DNA from: Frigoribacterium sp. PvP032
Lineage (GTDB): Bacteria; Actinomycetota; Actinomycetes; Actinomycetales; Microbacteriaceae
DNA: 64,000 bases
Reading direction: 5' to 3'
Assembly: GCF_017833035.1 (NCBI RefSeq)
Contig: NZ_JAFIBM010000001.1
Location: 1,302,001-1,366,000 of the forward strand
The first letter of the stretch is position 1. Each line of letters starts with the position of its first letter. The position numbers and the translations under genes were made by a program. The notes below the pieces were generated by a model. It saw nothing but the letters and a program-made list of their open reading frames with translations, did not search any database and was not told where the DNA came from. This document shows, piece by piece, positions 18,756-28,069 of this stretch.

Positions 18756-21700
18756 GGGGTGCTCCTGTCTCGGCGGCGGGGAACGCCGCCACCTGGACGA
18801 TGCGCGGTGCCGTCCCGCGCCGGACGAGGCGCCCTCGCCCCGGCGGGAACTGCTCGGCGAAGACCTTGGGGAACACGGGGCCCTCCGAGCGTTCCCCGCT
18901 CATGACGAGACCGGCACCGCCGCTGTCGCGCATCGACTGCAGGGCAGGGTCGAAGAGGGCCCGCGACGCACCCGCGACGGGACGGGTGGCGACGACGTGC
19001 AGGCCCAGGTCGCGGGACGACGGCAGATACGGCAGCAGGGGCCGGAGGGGCTCCGTGCCGGCGGAGGCGAGGATGTCGTAGTCGTCGACCAGCACGACGA
19101 TGCGGGGCCGCGGGCCGGTCACGGCACCGGTCAGCCGGGCCTCGAGCTCGTCCGCGATGGCCGTCGCGAGGCCCCTGGCGTCCCGGCCGTTGCTGGCGTG
19201 GCCGCCCAGGTAGGCGTCCGGCGTGCCCTCCACCGCGCCTCCTCGGACGTCCATGAAGGCGAGCACGAGCTCGTCGGGCGTCGCCCGGTCCATGAAGCCG
19301 CGAGCCAGGCCGCGCAGCAGCGTCGTCTTGCCGCAGCGGGTGTCGCCGAGCACGAGGAGGTGCTGGTCCCTGGCCGGGTCGAAGCCGACCCACTCCATCG
19401 TGTCCTGGCGCAGCCCGAAGGGCACCACGTCAGGGGCCTCGAGCTCGTCGGGCAGCTCGTCGGGGTCGAAGGACTCGGGCAGCAGCCGGATGGGCGAGGC
19501 CAGGGGGCCGCTCCAGCTGGCGGCCGACCGGCGGGCCAGCTGCTGCAGCGCCTCCGAGACCCTGTCGTCGTCGGTGTCGTCGAGGACGGGCAGCGCGACC
19601 TGCGCGAAGAGGGTGTCGTCCGTGAGGACGCGCCCCGGCTGCCCGCTCTTCAGCGTTGCCGAGAACTTGCGGCCGATGGTGCTGTCCTGCGGGTCGTTCA
19701 GCCTCAGCTCGAACCGCTGGCCGATCAGGGGCTGCACCGCCATCCGCAGCTCGTTCCACCGGGTCAGCCCGACCACGACGTGGATCCCGAAGCTGCCGCC
19801 GCGCTGCAGGAGGTCGGCGAACGGGTCCTCGAGCTCCTCGAAGTCGGTGCGCAGCGCGCCGTAGCCGTCGACGAGCAGGACGACGTCGGCGGACACGAGC
19901 TCGGGCACGGCTCCCTCGGCGTGACGCGCCCGCAGCATGGGGAGCGAGTCGATGTCGTGGTCGCGGAACACGGCCTCCCGGGTGCGGACCATGGCCTGCA
20001 GCTCCTCGAGGAGGCGGCGGAGGCGCGCGCGGTCGGAGCGGGTCGCGACGCCGCCGACGTGCGGGAACTGCTCGATCCTGGACAGCCCGCCGCCGGCGAG
20101 GTCCATCCCGTAGATGCTGACCTGGCGGGGGGTGTGCGTCAGGGCGAGCGACGCCGCCACCGTGCGGAGGAAGGTCGTGCGCCCGGACTGCGGCGCGCCG
20201 ACGACCGCCGCGTGCCCGCCTCCCTTGGTGAGGTCGACGGTCCACGCGCGCTGGCGCTGTCGCGCCGGCTCGTCGAGGAGGCCGAGCGGCACGGACATGG
20301 CAGCCGCGGGGGCCCGGCCCGGTGCGTCCACGACGGCTCCGAGGGCGAGCCTCGTGGGCAGCGGCGGCAGCCAGACGGGCGTCGTGGCGAGCCCTCCCAC
20401 GGCGATGCGGTCGACGGCCTCGTCGATCAGGGCCCGTCCCACCTCCGGCCGGGTCAGCTCGATCTCGCCCGGGTCGTCGTCCGCGGTGGCGACGGTGTTG
20501 TACGTCGGCAGCAGGAAGGGCGCGACCGCCTCGACGCCGTCGTGCCGCGCCGCGTCCGCACCGGAGACGGGGACGGGACCGGACACGTAGCCGGCACGGA
20601 AGCGGCGGTAGACGCTCGTGTCGACCTTGAGGTAGCCGTAGCCCGGCACGGCCGGCAGGTGGAACGCATCGGGGGTGTCGAGGACGACCTGGCTCTCTGC
20701 CTCGGAGAAGGTCCTCATGCCCAGCCGGTACGACAGGTAGGTGTCGAGGCCGCGCAGCTTGCCGCCCTCGATCCGCTGGCTCGAGAGCAGGAGGTGGACG
20801 CCGATCGAGCGGCCGATCCGGCCGATCGTGAGCAGCAGGTCCACGAAGTCGGGCTCCGCCGTCAGCAGCTCGCCGAACTCGTCGATGACGAGCAGGAGGT
20901 GCGGCATCGGGGGCAGCTCGGGGCGCGACGCGCGCATCTCGCGGTAGTGCGAGATGCTCGGCGACGAGTCCGCCTCCTTGAGCAGCTCCTGGCGACGCCG
21001 GACCTCGCCCGCGATGCTCGCCCTCGCGCGCTGCGTCAGCTGCGGGTCGTCGGCCAGGTTGTCGATCAGCCCGGCCACGTGGGGCAGCCGGACGAAGGGA
21101 GCGAAGGCGGCGCCTCCCTTGTAGTCGACGAGGATCATCGCGAGGTCGTCGGGCGAGTGCGTCGTCGTCAGGCCGAGGACGAGCGTCCGGAGCATCTCGC
21201 TCTTGCCCGAGCCGGTCGCCCCGATGCAGATGCCGTGCGGGCCCATGCCCAGCTGCGCGCTCTCCTTGAGGTCGAGGAGGAGGGGCGCCCCGACGTCGTC
21301 GACGCCGATCGGCACCCGGAGGAAGTCGCGGGGCGACCGGGGCCGCCACGTCGACGTGGTGTCCAGGGTCCTGACGTCGTCGACGCCGAGCAGGTCGATG
21401 ATGCCGACGGCTTCCTGGGCCTCGGTGCGTTCCTGGCTGGTGAGGGAGAGGCGCAAGGGGGAGAGGGCGCGGGCGACGGCCGTGAAGGCCGCCTCCGAGA
21501 CCGCGTCGCCGACTGCGCCGCGCTGCTCGGGCTCCTCGTCGCCCTCGGTCGCGAGCAGGTCGGTGACCGTGAGTCCGCCGTCGTCGTCCACCACGATGCG
21601 CGAGGCGACGTCAGAGGGCTCGTGGAGGCGGTCGGACAGCAGGTGGACGACCGTGATCCGGAGGTCGGCCAGGCCGAGGTCCTGGTCGGGCAGGGGCAGG

Positions 21701-22704
21701 CCGGAGGCCACGTGCCCGTGGTCGTCGACCAGCACGACCATCCTCGTCACCTCGGGCCTCGCCGACCCCGATCCGCTGCGCCGGACGCTGGCCGCGAGCT
21801 GGCTGCGCTCGCCGAGGTCGTCGGCGAGCACGCGTGACAGCTCGCGCGGCGAGGGGGCCACGCGACGCGCGGCCACGGGACCGTCGAGGGTCTCGTCCAT
21901 CGCGACGTGCGGCAGCAGGTCCCAGCCGGCCCAGTCGCCGGCGACCTGCTCGGGGAACGCCACCGCCACACGGACGTCGTCGGGCGAGTGCAGGGCCGCG
22001 ACCTGGACGGCGAGGGTCCTCGCCACGGCGAGCACCTGCTCTCGCCCGCCGACGACCGACACGTGGCCGACCCCGTCGAGGTCGACCGTGACGGGCATGC
22101 CGCGGACGACGCCGTAGTGCTGCGAGACCTGCTCGAGCTCGCTGAGCATGAGCGGGTCGAGGGGCTGGACGGGGTTCGCGTCGTCCGGGACGGCCAGGTC
22201 GAACCACCGGACCACGCCGAGCCCGACGCGCACCCGCAGGAAGTCGGTGTCGCCCCGGCGCCGCTCCCAGAGGCGGGCAGGGTCGAGCACGAGGCTGGGC
22301 AGGGCGTCCGGCGCCGGGTCGACCTCGGCCGCCCTGGCCCGCACCTCGCCGGCCCGGCGGCGCATGTCGCCGCGGACGCGCTCGAGGTAGTCGAGGTACC
22401 TCTCCCGCTGCGTCCGCCTGTTGCGGGCCGCGTTGCCCCGCTGGGTGAACGCCATGCCGAGGCCGCCCACGAGGGCGACGACGAAGATGAGCGCGGCGAC
22501 GACCATGAGCACGGGGTTGTTGCCGCGCAGGACGACCATCATCACGACCGACGAGACGGCGCCGACGACGGGCAGCAGGCTCTGCAGCGGGACGCCTCCC
22601 GCCGGTCCCTCCGGCAGCTGGGGAGGCGGCGCGAGCGACTCCGGCTGACCCGTGCTCACGGGGCGGGTGACGCGGGCGGGCCGGTGGACGATCCTCAGGG
22701 TCAC
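18745..22704 (-). CDS. eccC: type VII secretion ATPase EccC (FtsK/SpoIIIE family, three ATPase domains)
   Basis: 1319 residues, the full fused form of EccC. Two membrane helices near residues 40-80 (LLPVVGAVSSVVMMVVLRG, VVAALIFVVALVGGLGM) precede three P-loop domains. Domain 1 has GATGSGKSE (Lys501) with MILVDYKGGAAF and LLLVIDEFGELL; domain 2 has GAPQSGRTTFL, where Arg842 replaces the Walker lysine; domain 3 has GDTRCGKTTLL (Lys1126) with VVLVDDYDIL. EccC recognises WXG100 substrates and drives export through the membrane complex. GTG 22704 overlaps the upstream stop (GTGA). It is the core of the secretion operon. Confidence 0.95.
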   Translation of the reverse strand: MTLRIVHRPARVTRPVSTGQPESLAPPPQLPEGPAGGVPLQSLLPVVGAVSSVVMMVVLRGNNPVLMVVAALIFVVALVGGLGMAFTQRGNAARNRRTQRERYLDYLERVRGDMRRRAGEVRARAAEVDPAPDALPSLVLDPARLWERRRGDTDFLRVRVGLGVVRWFDLAVPDDANPVQPLDPLMLSELEQVSQHYGVVRGMPVTVDLDGVGHVSVVGGREQVLAVARTLAVQVAALHSPDDVRVAVAFPEQVAGDWAGWDLLPHVAMDETLDGPVAARRVAPSPRELSRVLADDLGERSQLAASVRRSGSGSARPEVTRMVVLVDDHGHVASGLPLPDQDLGLADLRITVVHLLSDRLHEPSDVASRIVVDDDGGLTVTDLLATEGDEEPEQRGAVGDAVSEAAFTAVARALSPLRLSLTSQERTEAQEAVGIIDLLGVDDVRTLDTTSTWRPRSPRDFLRVPIGVDDVGAPLLLDLKESAQLGMGPHGICIGATGSGKSEMLRTLVLGLTTTHSPDDLAMILVDYKGGAAFAPFVRLPHVAGLIDNLADDPQLTQRARASIAGEVRRRQELLKEADSSPSISHYREMRASRPELPPMPHLLLVIDEFGELLTAEPDFVDLLLTIGRIGRSIGVHLLLSSQRIEGGKLRGLDTYLSYRLGMRTFSEAESQVVLDTPDAFHLPAVPGYGYLKVDTSVYRRFRAGYVSGPVPVSGADAARHDGVEAVAPFLLPTYNTVATADDDPGEIELTRPEVGRALIDEAVDRIAVGGLATTPVWLPPLPTRLALGAVVDAPGRAPAAAMSVPLGLLDEPARQRQRAWTVDLTKGGGHAAVVGAPQSGRTTFLRTVAASLALTHTPRQVSIYGMDLAGGGLSRIEQFPHVGGVATRSDRARLRRLLEELQAMVRTREAVFRDHDIDSLPMLRARHAEGAVPELVSADVVLLVDGYGALRTDFEELEDPFADLLQRGGSFGIHVVVGLTRWNELRMAVQPLIGQRFELRLNDPQDSTIGRKFSATLKSGQPGRVLTDDTLFAQVALPVLDDTDDDRVSEALQQLARRSAASWSGPLASPIRLLPESFDPDELPDELEAPDVVPFGLRQDTMEWVGFDPARDQHLLVLGDTRCGKTTLLRGLARGFMDRATPDELVLAFMDVRGGAVEGTPDAYLGGHASNGRDARGLATAIADELEARLTGAVTGPRPRIVVLVDDYDILASAGTEPLRPLLPYLPSSRDLGLHVVATRPVAGASRALFDPALQSMRDSGGAGLVMSGERSEGPVFPKVFAEQFPPGRGRLVRRGTAPRIVQVAAFPAAETGAPRAS

Positions 22705-23615
22705 GAGACCGCCTCCTGCCGAGAGCCGACGTGCTCGACGTGCTCAGCGTGCTCGACGTCGGACGTGCTCGTCGACGCCTGCACGAGGGCCGCGGCCAGC
22801 TCGATGTGCGCGCGGCGGCTCGCCGGCCGCAGGGACCGGCTCGTCGGCGGGACGCCGGCCGTCTTCGCGGCGTCCCAGGGCAGCGTGACGAGGGGCACGT
22901 CGTGGTCTCCGCGCCGGCGGAGCAGCCGCGCGGCCGCGTGGCCGACCCCACCGACGTCGACGACGACGACCACGACGCGGGGCGGCGACGGGATGCGGGC
23001 GACGGTCCCGGCCAGCGCGACCGCCTCCTCCAGGGCGGCCCGTTCCGACCGGCTCACGACGGCGAGCACGTGGCTGTCCCTGGCGGCGTCGCCCAGGTCG
23101 ACGTGCGGCGAGCGGACGCCCCAGTCCGAGACGACGACCTCGTGGAACCGGGCGATCGGCTCGACCTCGTCGGCCCACCGGGACGGCACGGGGACGCGGG
23201 AGGGGTCGTCCCGGTCGCCGAGGCCCACCACGAGCGCGCCGGACGGCGCGACCGGGAGGTCCGTCGTGGCCTGCCACGAGGTCCGGGCCGTGCGTCGCAC
23301 CGCCGAGGCGGGCGTGCTCCGGGCCTCGTCGTCGAGACCGAGGTGCCAGACGGTCCCGCGCAGGCCCGCGGCGCCGTCCACCGCGAGGACGCGCCCTGCC
23401 CGGCGGTGAGCGAGCACCGAGGCCACCGCGGCGGCGGTCGCCGAGGTCCCCGAGCCGCCCGCGACGCCCGTGAGGCCGATGCGCCGGCTCGTCGACACGC
23501 TCTGTCGGATGTGCCGGTCGTCCTCGCCGAGGTCCCGCGCGCCTCCTGCCGTGCTCGTGAAGGCGCTGCGTGCGAGGGCGGACAGGACGTCACGGGGGTC
23601 GGGGGTCGCCCTCAT
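22701..23615 (-). CDS. MinD/ParA-like protein with degenerate P-loop, type VII operon
   Basis: 304 residues from ATG 23615 overlapping the eccD stop by one base (TGATG). A variable N-terminus is followed by GLTGVAGGSGTSATAAAV (residues 48-65), where MinD/ParA proteins have KGGVGKT. Both lysines are missing, as in the paralogue at 17704. VLAVDGAAGLRGTVWHLGLD and VVSDWGVRSPHVDLGDAARD resemble the family's switch regions. The C-terminal tail contains short EHAEHVEHV-like repeats. It lies between eccD and eccC. Likely a structural or regulatory relative of MinD ATPases; catalytic activity is doubtful. Confidence 0.65.
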   Translation of the reverse strand: MRATPDPRDVLSALARSAFTSTAGGARDLGEDDRHIRQSVSTSRRIGLTGVAGGSGTSATAAAVASVLAHRRAGRVLAVDGAAGLRGTVWHLGLDDEARSTPASAVRRTARTSWQATTDLPVAPSGALVVGLGDRDDPSRVPVPSRWADEVEPIARFHEVVVSDWGVRSPHVDLGDAARDSHVLAVVSRSERAALEEAVALAGTVARIPSPPRVVVVVVDVGGVGHAAARLLRRRGDHDVPLVTLPWDAAKTAGVPPTSRSLRPASRRAHIELAAALVQASTSTSDVEHAEHVEHVGSRQEAVS

Positions 23616-24946
23616 CAGAAGGTCCCCAGCAGCTGCGAGTAGAGGTCGAACGCGCCGAGGAGGAGCGGGAGGGCCGTGATCACGCTCAGGGTCTCGAGGA
23701 CGTTGCCGAGCGAGCGGAGCCGGGCGCGCGTGTGCGCAGCCGGCTGCACCCCCGCCGTCAGGACGGCCACGACCGCGACGGCGGAGAGGGCGGCGACGAG
23801 CACCCCGGCGGAGCCGGAGAGGTGCGAGGACAGGCCGACCAGGACGGCGACCGCGACGGCCGCCCACAGGAGAACGCCCTGCAGCGCCAGGGGGAACGAC
23901 CTCGTCCTCAGGGCCGTCACGAGCGTGACGACGACGCCGAGGGCGACAGCCCACGGGTCGTCCGACAGCACCAGGGCGGTGGCTGACGCCCCGAGGGGCA
24001 CGGCCACGGCTGCCGTCGCCCAGTCGAGCGACCGGTAGGCGTCGGCGAGGGTGTCGACGACCCTGTCGCGCGCGGGGAGGGACCCCGACGCCGTCTGGTC
24101 GTCGAGGCCCGTGAGCCCCGCGGTCGACATGGCGTACCAGGGCAGCAGCCCCGCGGCGAGCAGGGCGACCACCGCGACGACGCCCCAGGCGGCCTCGATC
24201 GGCACCGCCGTGAGCCACAGGGCGGAGGCGAGGAGGGCCAGGCCCGCGCCGAGGCCGGCGGCGGGGACGACGGGGCGGTGCCCGGAGCCGAGCCCGAGTC
24301 CCGCTCCCACGGCCAGCCACGCCCACGCGGCGGCCAGCGTCCAGGCGAGGGGGCCGGCGTGAGCCGGTGCGACCTGGGCGACCGAGACGCCGAGGGGGAG
24401 GGCCAGGCCCGCGCCCGCCGCCGTGAGGGAGGAGGCGGACCAGCGGCGGCCGGTCCGCCCCAGGACCAGCGAGAGGGCGGCGGCCGCCACCGCCACCGCC
24501 ACCAGGCCCGCAGCGGTGGCGGGCCGGTTCGCGGGGGCGGACGCGGCGTCGACCACGACGGACGCCGCGAGGAAGGTCGCGGCGCCGGCGACCGCCGCGG
24601 CGACGGCACGCCGGACGCGGGGAGACCACAGGTCGCCCCGCCGGGTGAGGGCCTCCGAGACCGCGTCGGTGACGTCGGAGACCTCGGGCGGCGGCGGCGC
24701 GTCGCTCCGGCGGACGAGGTGCAGCACCTCGCCGTCGGCCACCGACTGGGTGGCCGAGTCGCCGGAGAGGTCGATCTCGTCGCCCGTCACGCGCACCAGG
24801 GCGAGGGGCTGGGCCGAGTCGGTGCCCCGCTCGCCGAGCAGGTCGACGACGCGGGGCAGGAGCCCCGCCCAGGGCTCGGTGGTCGCGACGACCACGTCGG
24901 CACGCCTGGTGGCGCCGACGACGGTGATCCGGGTGAAGTCGGTCAT
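23615..24946 (-). CDS. eccD: type VII secretion integral membrane protein EccD
   Basis: 443 residues. Residues 5-85 form a ubiquitin-like (YukD-type) domain beginning FTRITVVGATRRADVVV. Eleven hydrophobic helices follow from about residue 113 to 435, broken by a polar loop near residue 275-305, the EccD architecture. EccD forms the membrane pore scaffold of type VII systems with EccB, EccC and EccE. ATG 24946 overlaps the preceding stop (ATGA). Length and helix number fit the family; sequence identity to mycobacterial EccD looks low by eye. Confidence 0.85.
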   Translation of the reverse strand: MTDFTRITVVGATRRADVVVATTEPWAGLLPRVVDLLGERGTDSAQPLALVRVTGDEIDLSGDSATQSVADGEVLHLVRRSDAPPPPEVSDVTDAVSEALTRRGDLWSPRVRRAVAAAVAGAATFLAASVVVDAASAPANRPATAAGLVAVAVAAAALSLVLGRTGRRWSASSLTAAGAGLALPLGVSVAQVAPAHAGPLAWTLAAAWAWLAVGAGLGLGSGHRPVVPAAGLGAGLALLASALWLTAVPIEAAWGVVAVVALLAAGLLPWYAMSTAGLTGLDDQTASGSLPARDRVVDTLADAYRSLDWATAAVAVPLGASATALVLSDDPWAVALGVVVTLVTALRTRSFPLALQGVLLWAAVAVAVLVGLSSHLSGSAGVLVAALSAVAVVAVLTAGVQPAAHTRARLRSLGNVLETLSVITALPLLLGAFDLYSQLLGTF

Positions 24947-25305
24947 CGGGCGTCTCCGTCGGTCGGGATGCGGGTCGGGTCGTCGGTCGGCGTGGCGGAC
25001 GACCCGGGGCGACCGGTCGTCGGCGGGGCGTCCGAGGCCCGGGGCGTGCTCGTCGGCACGGCAGGGGCCGACGACGACTGCGCCGCCCGCTCGGCCGCCT
25101 GTCGAGCGAGGGCGTCCACGACGAACGAGTAGCCGACGCAGCCCACGCAGGCGACCGCGGCGAGCACGACGCTGCCGACGAAGCGCTTGACGTTGTCGTT
25201 CACCTGTCGCCGGTCGACGAGCCAGCCGAGGAGGAACGCCGAACGGAGGCGCGCCCGGTGCGTCGCGACGCTCTCGAGGAGGAGGGAGTCACTGTTCTGC
25301 GGCAC
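24943..25305 (-). CDS. small single-span membrane protein of the type VII operon
   Basis: 120 residues from GTG 25305. The cytoplasmic start THRARLRSAFLLGWLVDRRQ and one helix (about 44-64, VGSVVLAAVACVGCVGYSFV) are followed by a Ser/Thr/Pro-rich tail that would lie outside. The short basic N-terminus plus one helix recalls the beginning of EccB, but EccB's large periplasmic domain is absent. It overlaps the upstream gene by 17 bases and eccD by 4. It may replace or mimic the EccB membrane anchor; this is inference from position only. Confidence 0.6.
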   Translation of the reverse strand: MPQNSDSLLLESVATHRARLRSAFLLGWLVDRRQVNDNVKRFVGSVVLAAVACVGCVGYSFVVDALARQAAERAAQSSSAPAVPTSTPRASDAPPTTGRPGSSATPTDDPTRIPTDGDAR

Positions 25306-26380
25306 GTCTGACCTGTTCTTCCTGGAGGGGGTCTGCCCCGGCTGCCCGGAGGACGTCGGCTCCGCCGACGGCGTCCAGCACCTCGGCCAGGCGGCCTATC
25401 CCCGCCGGGTCCACGCCGTCGCCGAGGGGGACGACGAGACCAGGGGTGCGGGGCCGGCCCGTGACGGCGGCGTCGAAGCGACGACCGAGGTCGGCGACGT
25501 CGAGGCCGAGGCCGCGGACCCCGGGGGGCCCGATCAACAGCGCGACGGGCACCGGCGGCGACTCGAGCACCGGCGGCCAGGTGAGGTCCGCACGGCCGCG
25601 CCGGGCCATGACGAGCCCGAAGAGCGGCATGCCGACCTCCGCGATCCCGGCGAGCAGCCGGGGCACGTCGGCCAGGCGACGGGTCACGTCGTCGTCGTCG
25701 ATCCCGCCGATCCCGACCAGGCCGGTGACGAGCTCCTCGACGCCGCGGTCGGTGCGCCGGGCGGTGACGTCGAGCGCGAGGGGCAGTCGTGCCGAGCCCG
25801 TGACGACGTACGTCGTGGCCCGCGGCATCCGGGACCGCGCGTGGGCCGTCATGGCCGGCCGGTCCCAGGTCCGGGCCGCCGGCTCGTGCGTGCCCCAGCC
25901 GGAGGGGACGTCGCCGTCCAGGTGCCGGACGATCCGCTCCACGGTGCCGCCCAGGAGGGTCTCGGCGCGGGCCTGGTGGCGCGTCGACGCCGAGACGACG
26001 AGCTGCGTCGCCGTCGGGGTGCGCAGGTCGAGGTGAGCGAGCGAGACGTCGTCGGGCGACCGGGGCGGCCCTGCCGTCACCGCGTCCTGGAACCGGTCGA
26101 GGCGCCGCCCCGACCGGCCGTCGCGCAGCTGGCCGTCCGCGCCGCGGACGACCCACCGTCCGCCGACCTGCTGCAGCGCGTGCCTCATCGGCTCGGTCAG
26201 CACGGAACGACCGTCCGACACGAGGACGACACGGCCGCCGGCACGGGCGACCTTCGCCAGCAGGTCGAGGCGCCCCTCGCTCAGGTGCACGACGGGGGCC
26301 CGCGTCTCGGTCCTGACCGTCCCCTCTCCCTCGCTGTCCGCGAGCGGGTGCGGGACGAACGGCTCGTCGACGGCGGTCAC
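25289..26380 (-). CDS. DUF6177-like type VII-associated protein (paralogue of 36779-37984)
   Basis: 363 residues from GTG 26380, overlapping the FHA gene stop (GTGA). No membrane segment. It aligns with the protein at 36779 along most of its length: RWVVRGADGQLRDG against AWAVHDERGRLRDG, RTWDRPAMTAHARS against RPWDRWVLTQSARH, and VALLIGPPGVRGLGL against VVLLIGAPSVQRLGL. Assignment to DUF6177, a family seen in actinobacterial type VII loci, is from memory and tentative. The ordered LLIGPPG segment is not a P-loop (no GKT/S). Function unknown. Confidence 0.65.
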   Translation of the reverse strand: MTAVDEPFVPHPLADSEGEGTVRTETRAPVVHLSEGRLDLLAKVARAGGRVVLVSDGRSVLTEPMRHALQQVGGRWVVRGADGQLRDGRSGRRLDRFQDAVTAGPPRSPDDVSLAHLDLRTPTATQLVVSASTRHQARAETLLGGTVERIVRHLDGDVPSGWGTHEPAARTWDRPAMTAHARSRMPRATTYVVTGSARLPLALDVTARRTDRGVEELVTGLVGIGGIDDDDVTRRLADVPRLLAGIAEVGMPLFGLVMARRGRADLTWPPVLESPPVPVALLIGPPGVRGLGLDVADLGRRFDAAVTGRPRTPGLVVPLGDGVDPAGIGRLAEVLDAVGGADVLRAAGADPLQEEQVRRAAEQ

Positions 26381-27492
26381 CGCTGACCCTCCCCGCCGGC
26401 CGGGACGTCGGCGTCCGGTGCGAACTCGAGGGCGAACTCGTGGTCGCCGATGCTCACGACCGCTCCCGGGCGCAGCTCCGCCTCGGTGCCCGGCGACACG
26501 GGCACGACCCCGCCGTCGGCCGTCCGCACCGTCGTCCCGTTGGTCGAGCCGAGATCGGTCAGCACGACGACGTCGCCCCGCCGCACGAGGGAGGCGTGGG
26601 ACTTCGAGAGCGTGCGCGAGAGGTCGGGGACGGCCAGCGGCACCGCGCCGTCGGGCGCGGCCGGGCCGCGACCGACCACGGCCGCGCCCGTGAAGACGTG
26701 GACCAGCCCGGATCGGAAGCGCAGCCGGACCTCGTCGGACGGGGCGGCTGCGGTGCCGTCGCCGACAGGGCGAGGTGCCTGGTCGGCTCGCGGCCGACGG
26801 GTGTCGGTCCCTGCCGACGAGACTGTCCGCTCGAGGTCGCCCAGGTCGTCCGCGACGGCGTCGCGCCGGTCGTCGAGCCGATCGCCGGACGACGTCCGGA
26901 CTGTCCCGCGGGAGGACGCCGGGACCACGGCAGACGGGTCGCGCCCGGTCGTCAGGTCGGCGACGACGGTGCCGAGCCGGCGGGACAGGGGACCCCGCAC
27001 GTCGTCGTGGCCCCTCGCCGGCCCGCGGCCGACGAGCCGGGCGGGGACGAGGCGGAGCCGGAGGGGAAGGCCGTCGGCGCCGTCGACCTCTCGCGTGCGG
27101 GCGACGAGCCCGCCGAGCGCTCGGCCGCGCCGCGACCAGGAGGCGGCGACGACGCAGGCGGAGGCGAGGGCCCCCAGCAGGGCGCCGACCACGACGCCTC
27201 GGGGCGATGCGTCCCCGGACACGGTCGCGTCCAGCAGGGCGAGGACGCCCGCGCCGGCCGCGGCGCCCGCCGCGAGGGTGAGGAGGTCGAGAGCCCTGCC
27301 GAGCAGGACGCGGCCCGAGGAGGCCGGTCGCGTGCCGCGCAGGCCGGCGGGGGCGTCGTCGTCGTTCCTCGCCCGGGGCGGACCGGCGGGGGAGCCGCAG
27401 TCGGCACAGCGGAGCGACCGCGGCGCGGTCCCTGCTCCGCAACGGGCACAGGTGACGGACGGGACGGCCGGGTCGGCGATCGACGACGTCAT
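26377..27492 (-). CDS. RDD-like membrane protein with zinc ribbon and FHA domain, first gene of type VII operon
   Basis: 371 residues. Cys15, Cys18, Cys29 and Cys32 form an N-terminal zinc ribbon. Residues about 60-125 hold two helices and an RDD-like stretch (GRALDLLTLAAGAA, RGRALGGLVARTREVD). The C-terminal FHA domain (about 265-355) has VVGRGP, the SKSHASL phosphopeptide-binding loop and TDLGSTNGTTV. FHA domains bind phosphothreonine, and RDD-FHA proteins accompany some type VII systems, suggesting phosphorylation-dependent control. GGGGAGGATCAGC before ATG is a strong ribosome-binding site, and it heads the eight-gene operon. Confidence 0.82.
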   Translation of the reverse strand: MTSSIADPAVPSVTCARCGAGTAPRSLRCADCGSPAGPPRARNDDDAPAGLRGTRPASSGRVLLGRALDLLTLAAGAAAGAGVLALLDATVSGDASPRGVVVGALLGALASACVVAASWSRRGRALGGLVARTREVDGADGLPLRLRLVPARLVGRGPARGHDDVRGPLSRRLGTVVADLTTGRDPSAVVPASSRGTVRTSSGDRLDDRRDAVADDLGDLERTVSSAGTDTRRPRADQAPRPVGDGTAAAPSDEVRLRFRSGLVHVFTGAAVVGRGPAAPDGAVPLAVPDLSRTLSKSHASLVRRGDVVVLTDLGSTNGTTVRTADGGVVPVSPGTEAELRPGAVVSIGDHEFALEFAPDADVPAGGEGQR

Positions 27493-27666
27493 GCTGATCC
27501 TCCCCTCAGGACGACACCAGTATGGCTGCTCGGGGAGGCCCGGCGGCTCGTCGGCCGGGCCCCGACGTGAGCAGTTCTCGTCCGGGGCGTGACTCGGCGG
27601 GAGACATCTGCTTGACTGAGCCGGTCATTGTCGCCCGGACGTGGGGTATCGAGGAGAGGTAACGAC

Positions 27667-28002
27667 ATGAAGTTCGCCATGGGGGCCCAGGTCCTGACCA
27701 ACCTGACCAAGCAGACGTCCGGCTCGAGCGAGGACCTCGGCACGCTCGTCCGCCGTCTCGCCGACGCGGCGGAGCCGCTGCAGGGCAAGTTCAACGGCAC
27801 CGGCCGCGCCGCCTTCGACAAGTTCAAGTCCGAGACCGACCGCATCGCGATCGACCTCGACCGCGCGCTCGGCAGCGTCCTCACCGGGATCGCCGGCATG
27901 GACCGCTCGTTCGCCGAGGGCGACCAGGAGATGGCCGACCAGACCCGCAGCGCCGACAGCAGCGCGAACTACGACGCCGCCCGCTTCGGCTCGCGCGCCT
28001 GA
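27667..28002 (+). CDS. WXG100-like secreted protein with FNG in place of WXG
   Basis: 111 residues, start ATG 27667 with GGAGAGG 7 bases upstream. Two amphipathic helices flank a turn at residues 42-44 (KFNGTGRAAF), exactly where WXG100 proteins carry Trp-x-Gly. The helix-turn-helix size is that of ESAT-6-like substrates exported by EccC systems. It is the first gene of the effector operon and diverges from the secretion operon. No classical YxxxD/E tail is at the C-terminus (NYDAARFGSRA has Tyr but not the acidic residue at the right spacing). Confidence 0.75.
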   Translation: MKFAMGAQVLTNLTKQTSGSSEDLGTLVRRLADAAEPLQGKFNGTGRAAFDKFKSETDRIAIDLDRALGSVLTGIAGMDRSFAEGDQEMADQTRSADSSANYDAARFGSRA

Positions 28003-28069
28003 CGCCGCTCCGCGACCGCACGCGCAGACCCGAACGAACACGAACCACCGGACACAGGGGAGAACGATC

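Noticed and set aside
27493-27666. Precise promoters for the two divergent type VII operons
   Set aside because: A TTGACT occurs near 27612, but no -10 box at proper spacing could be supported on either strand.
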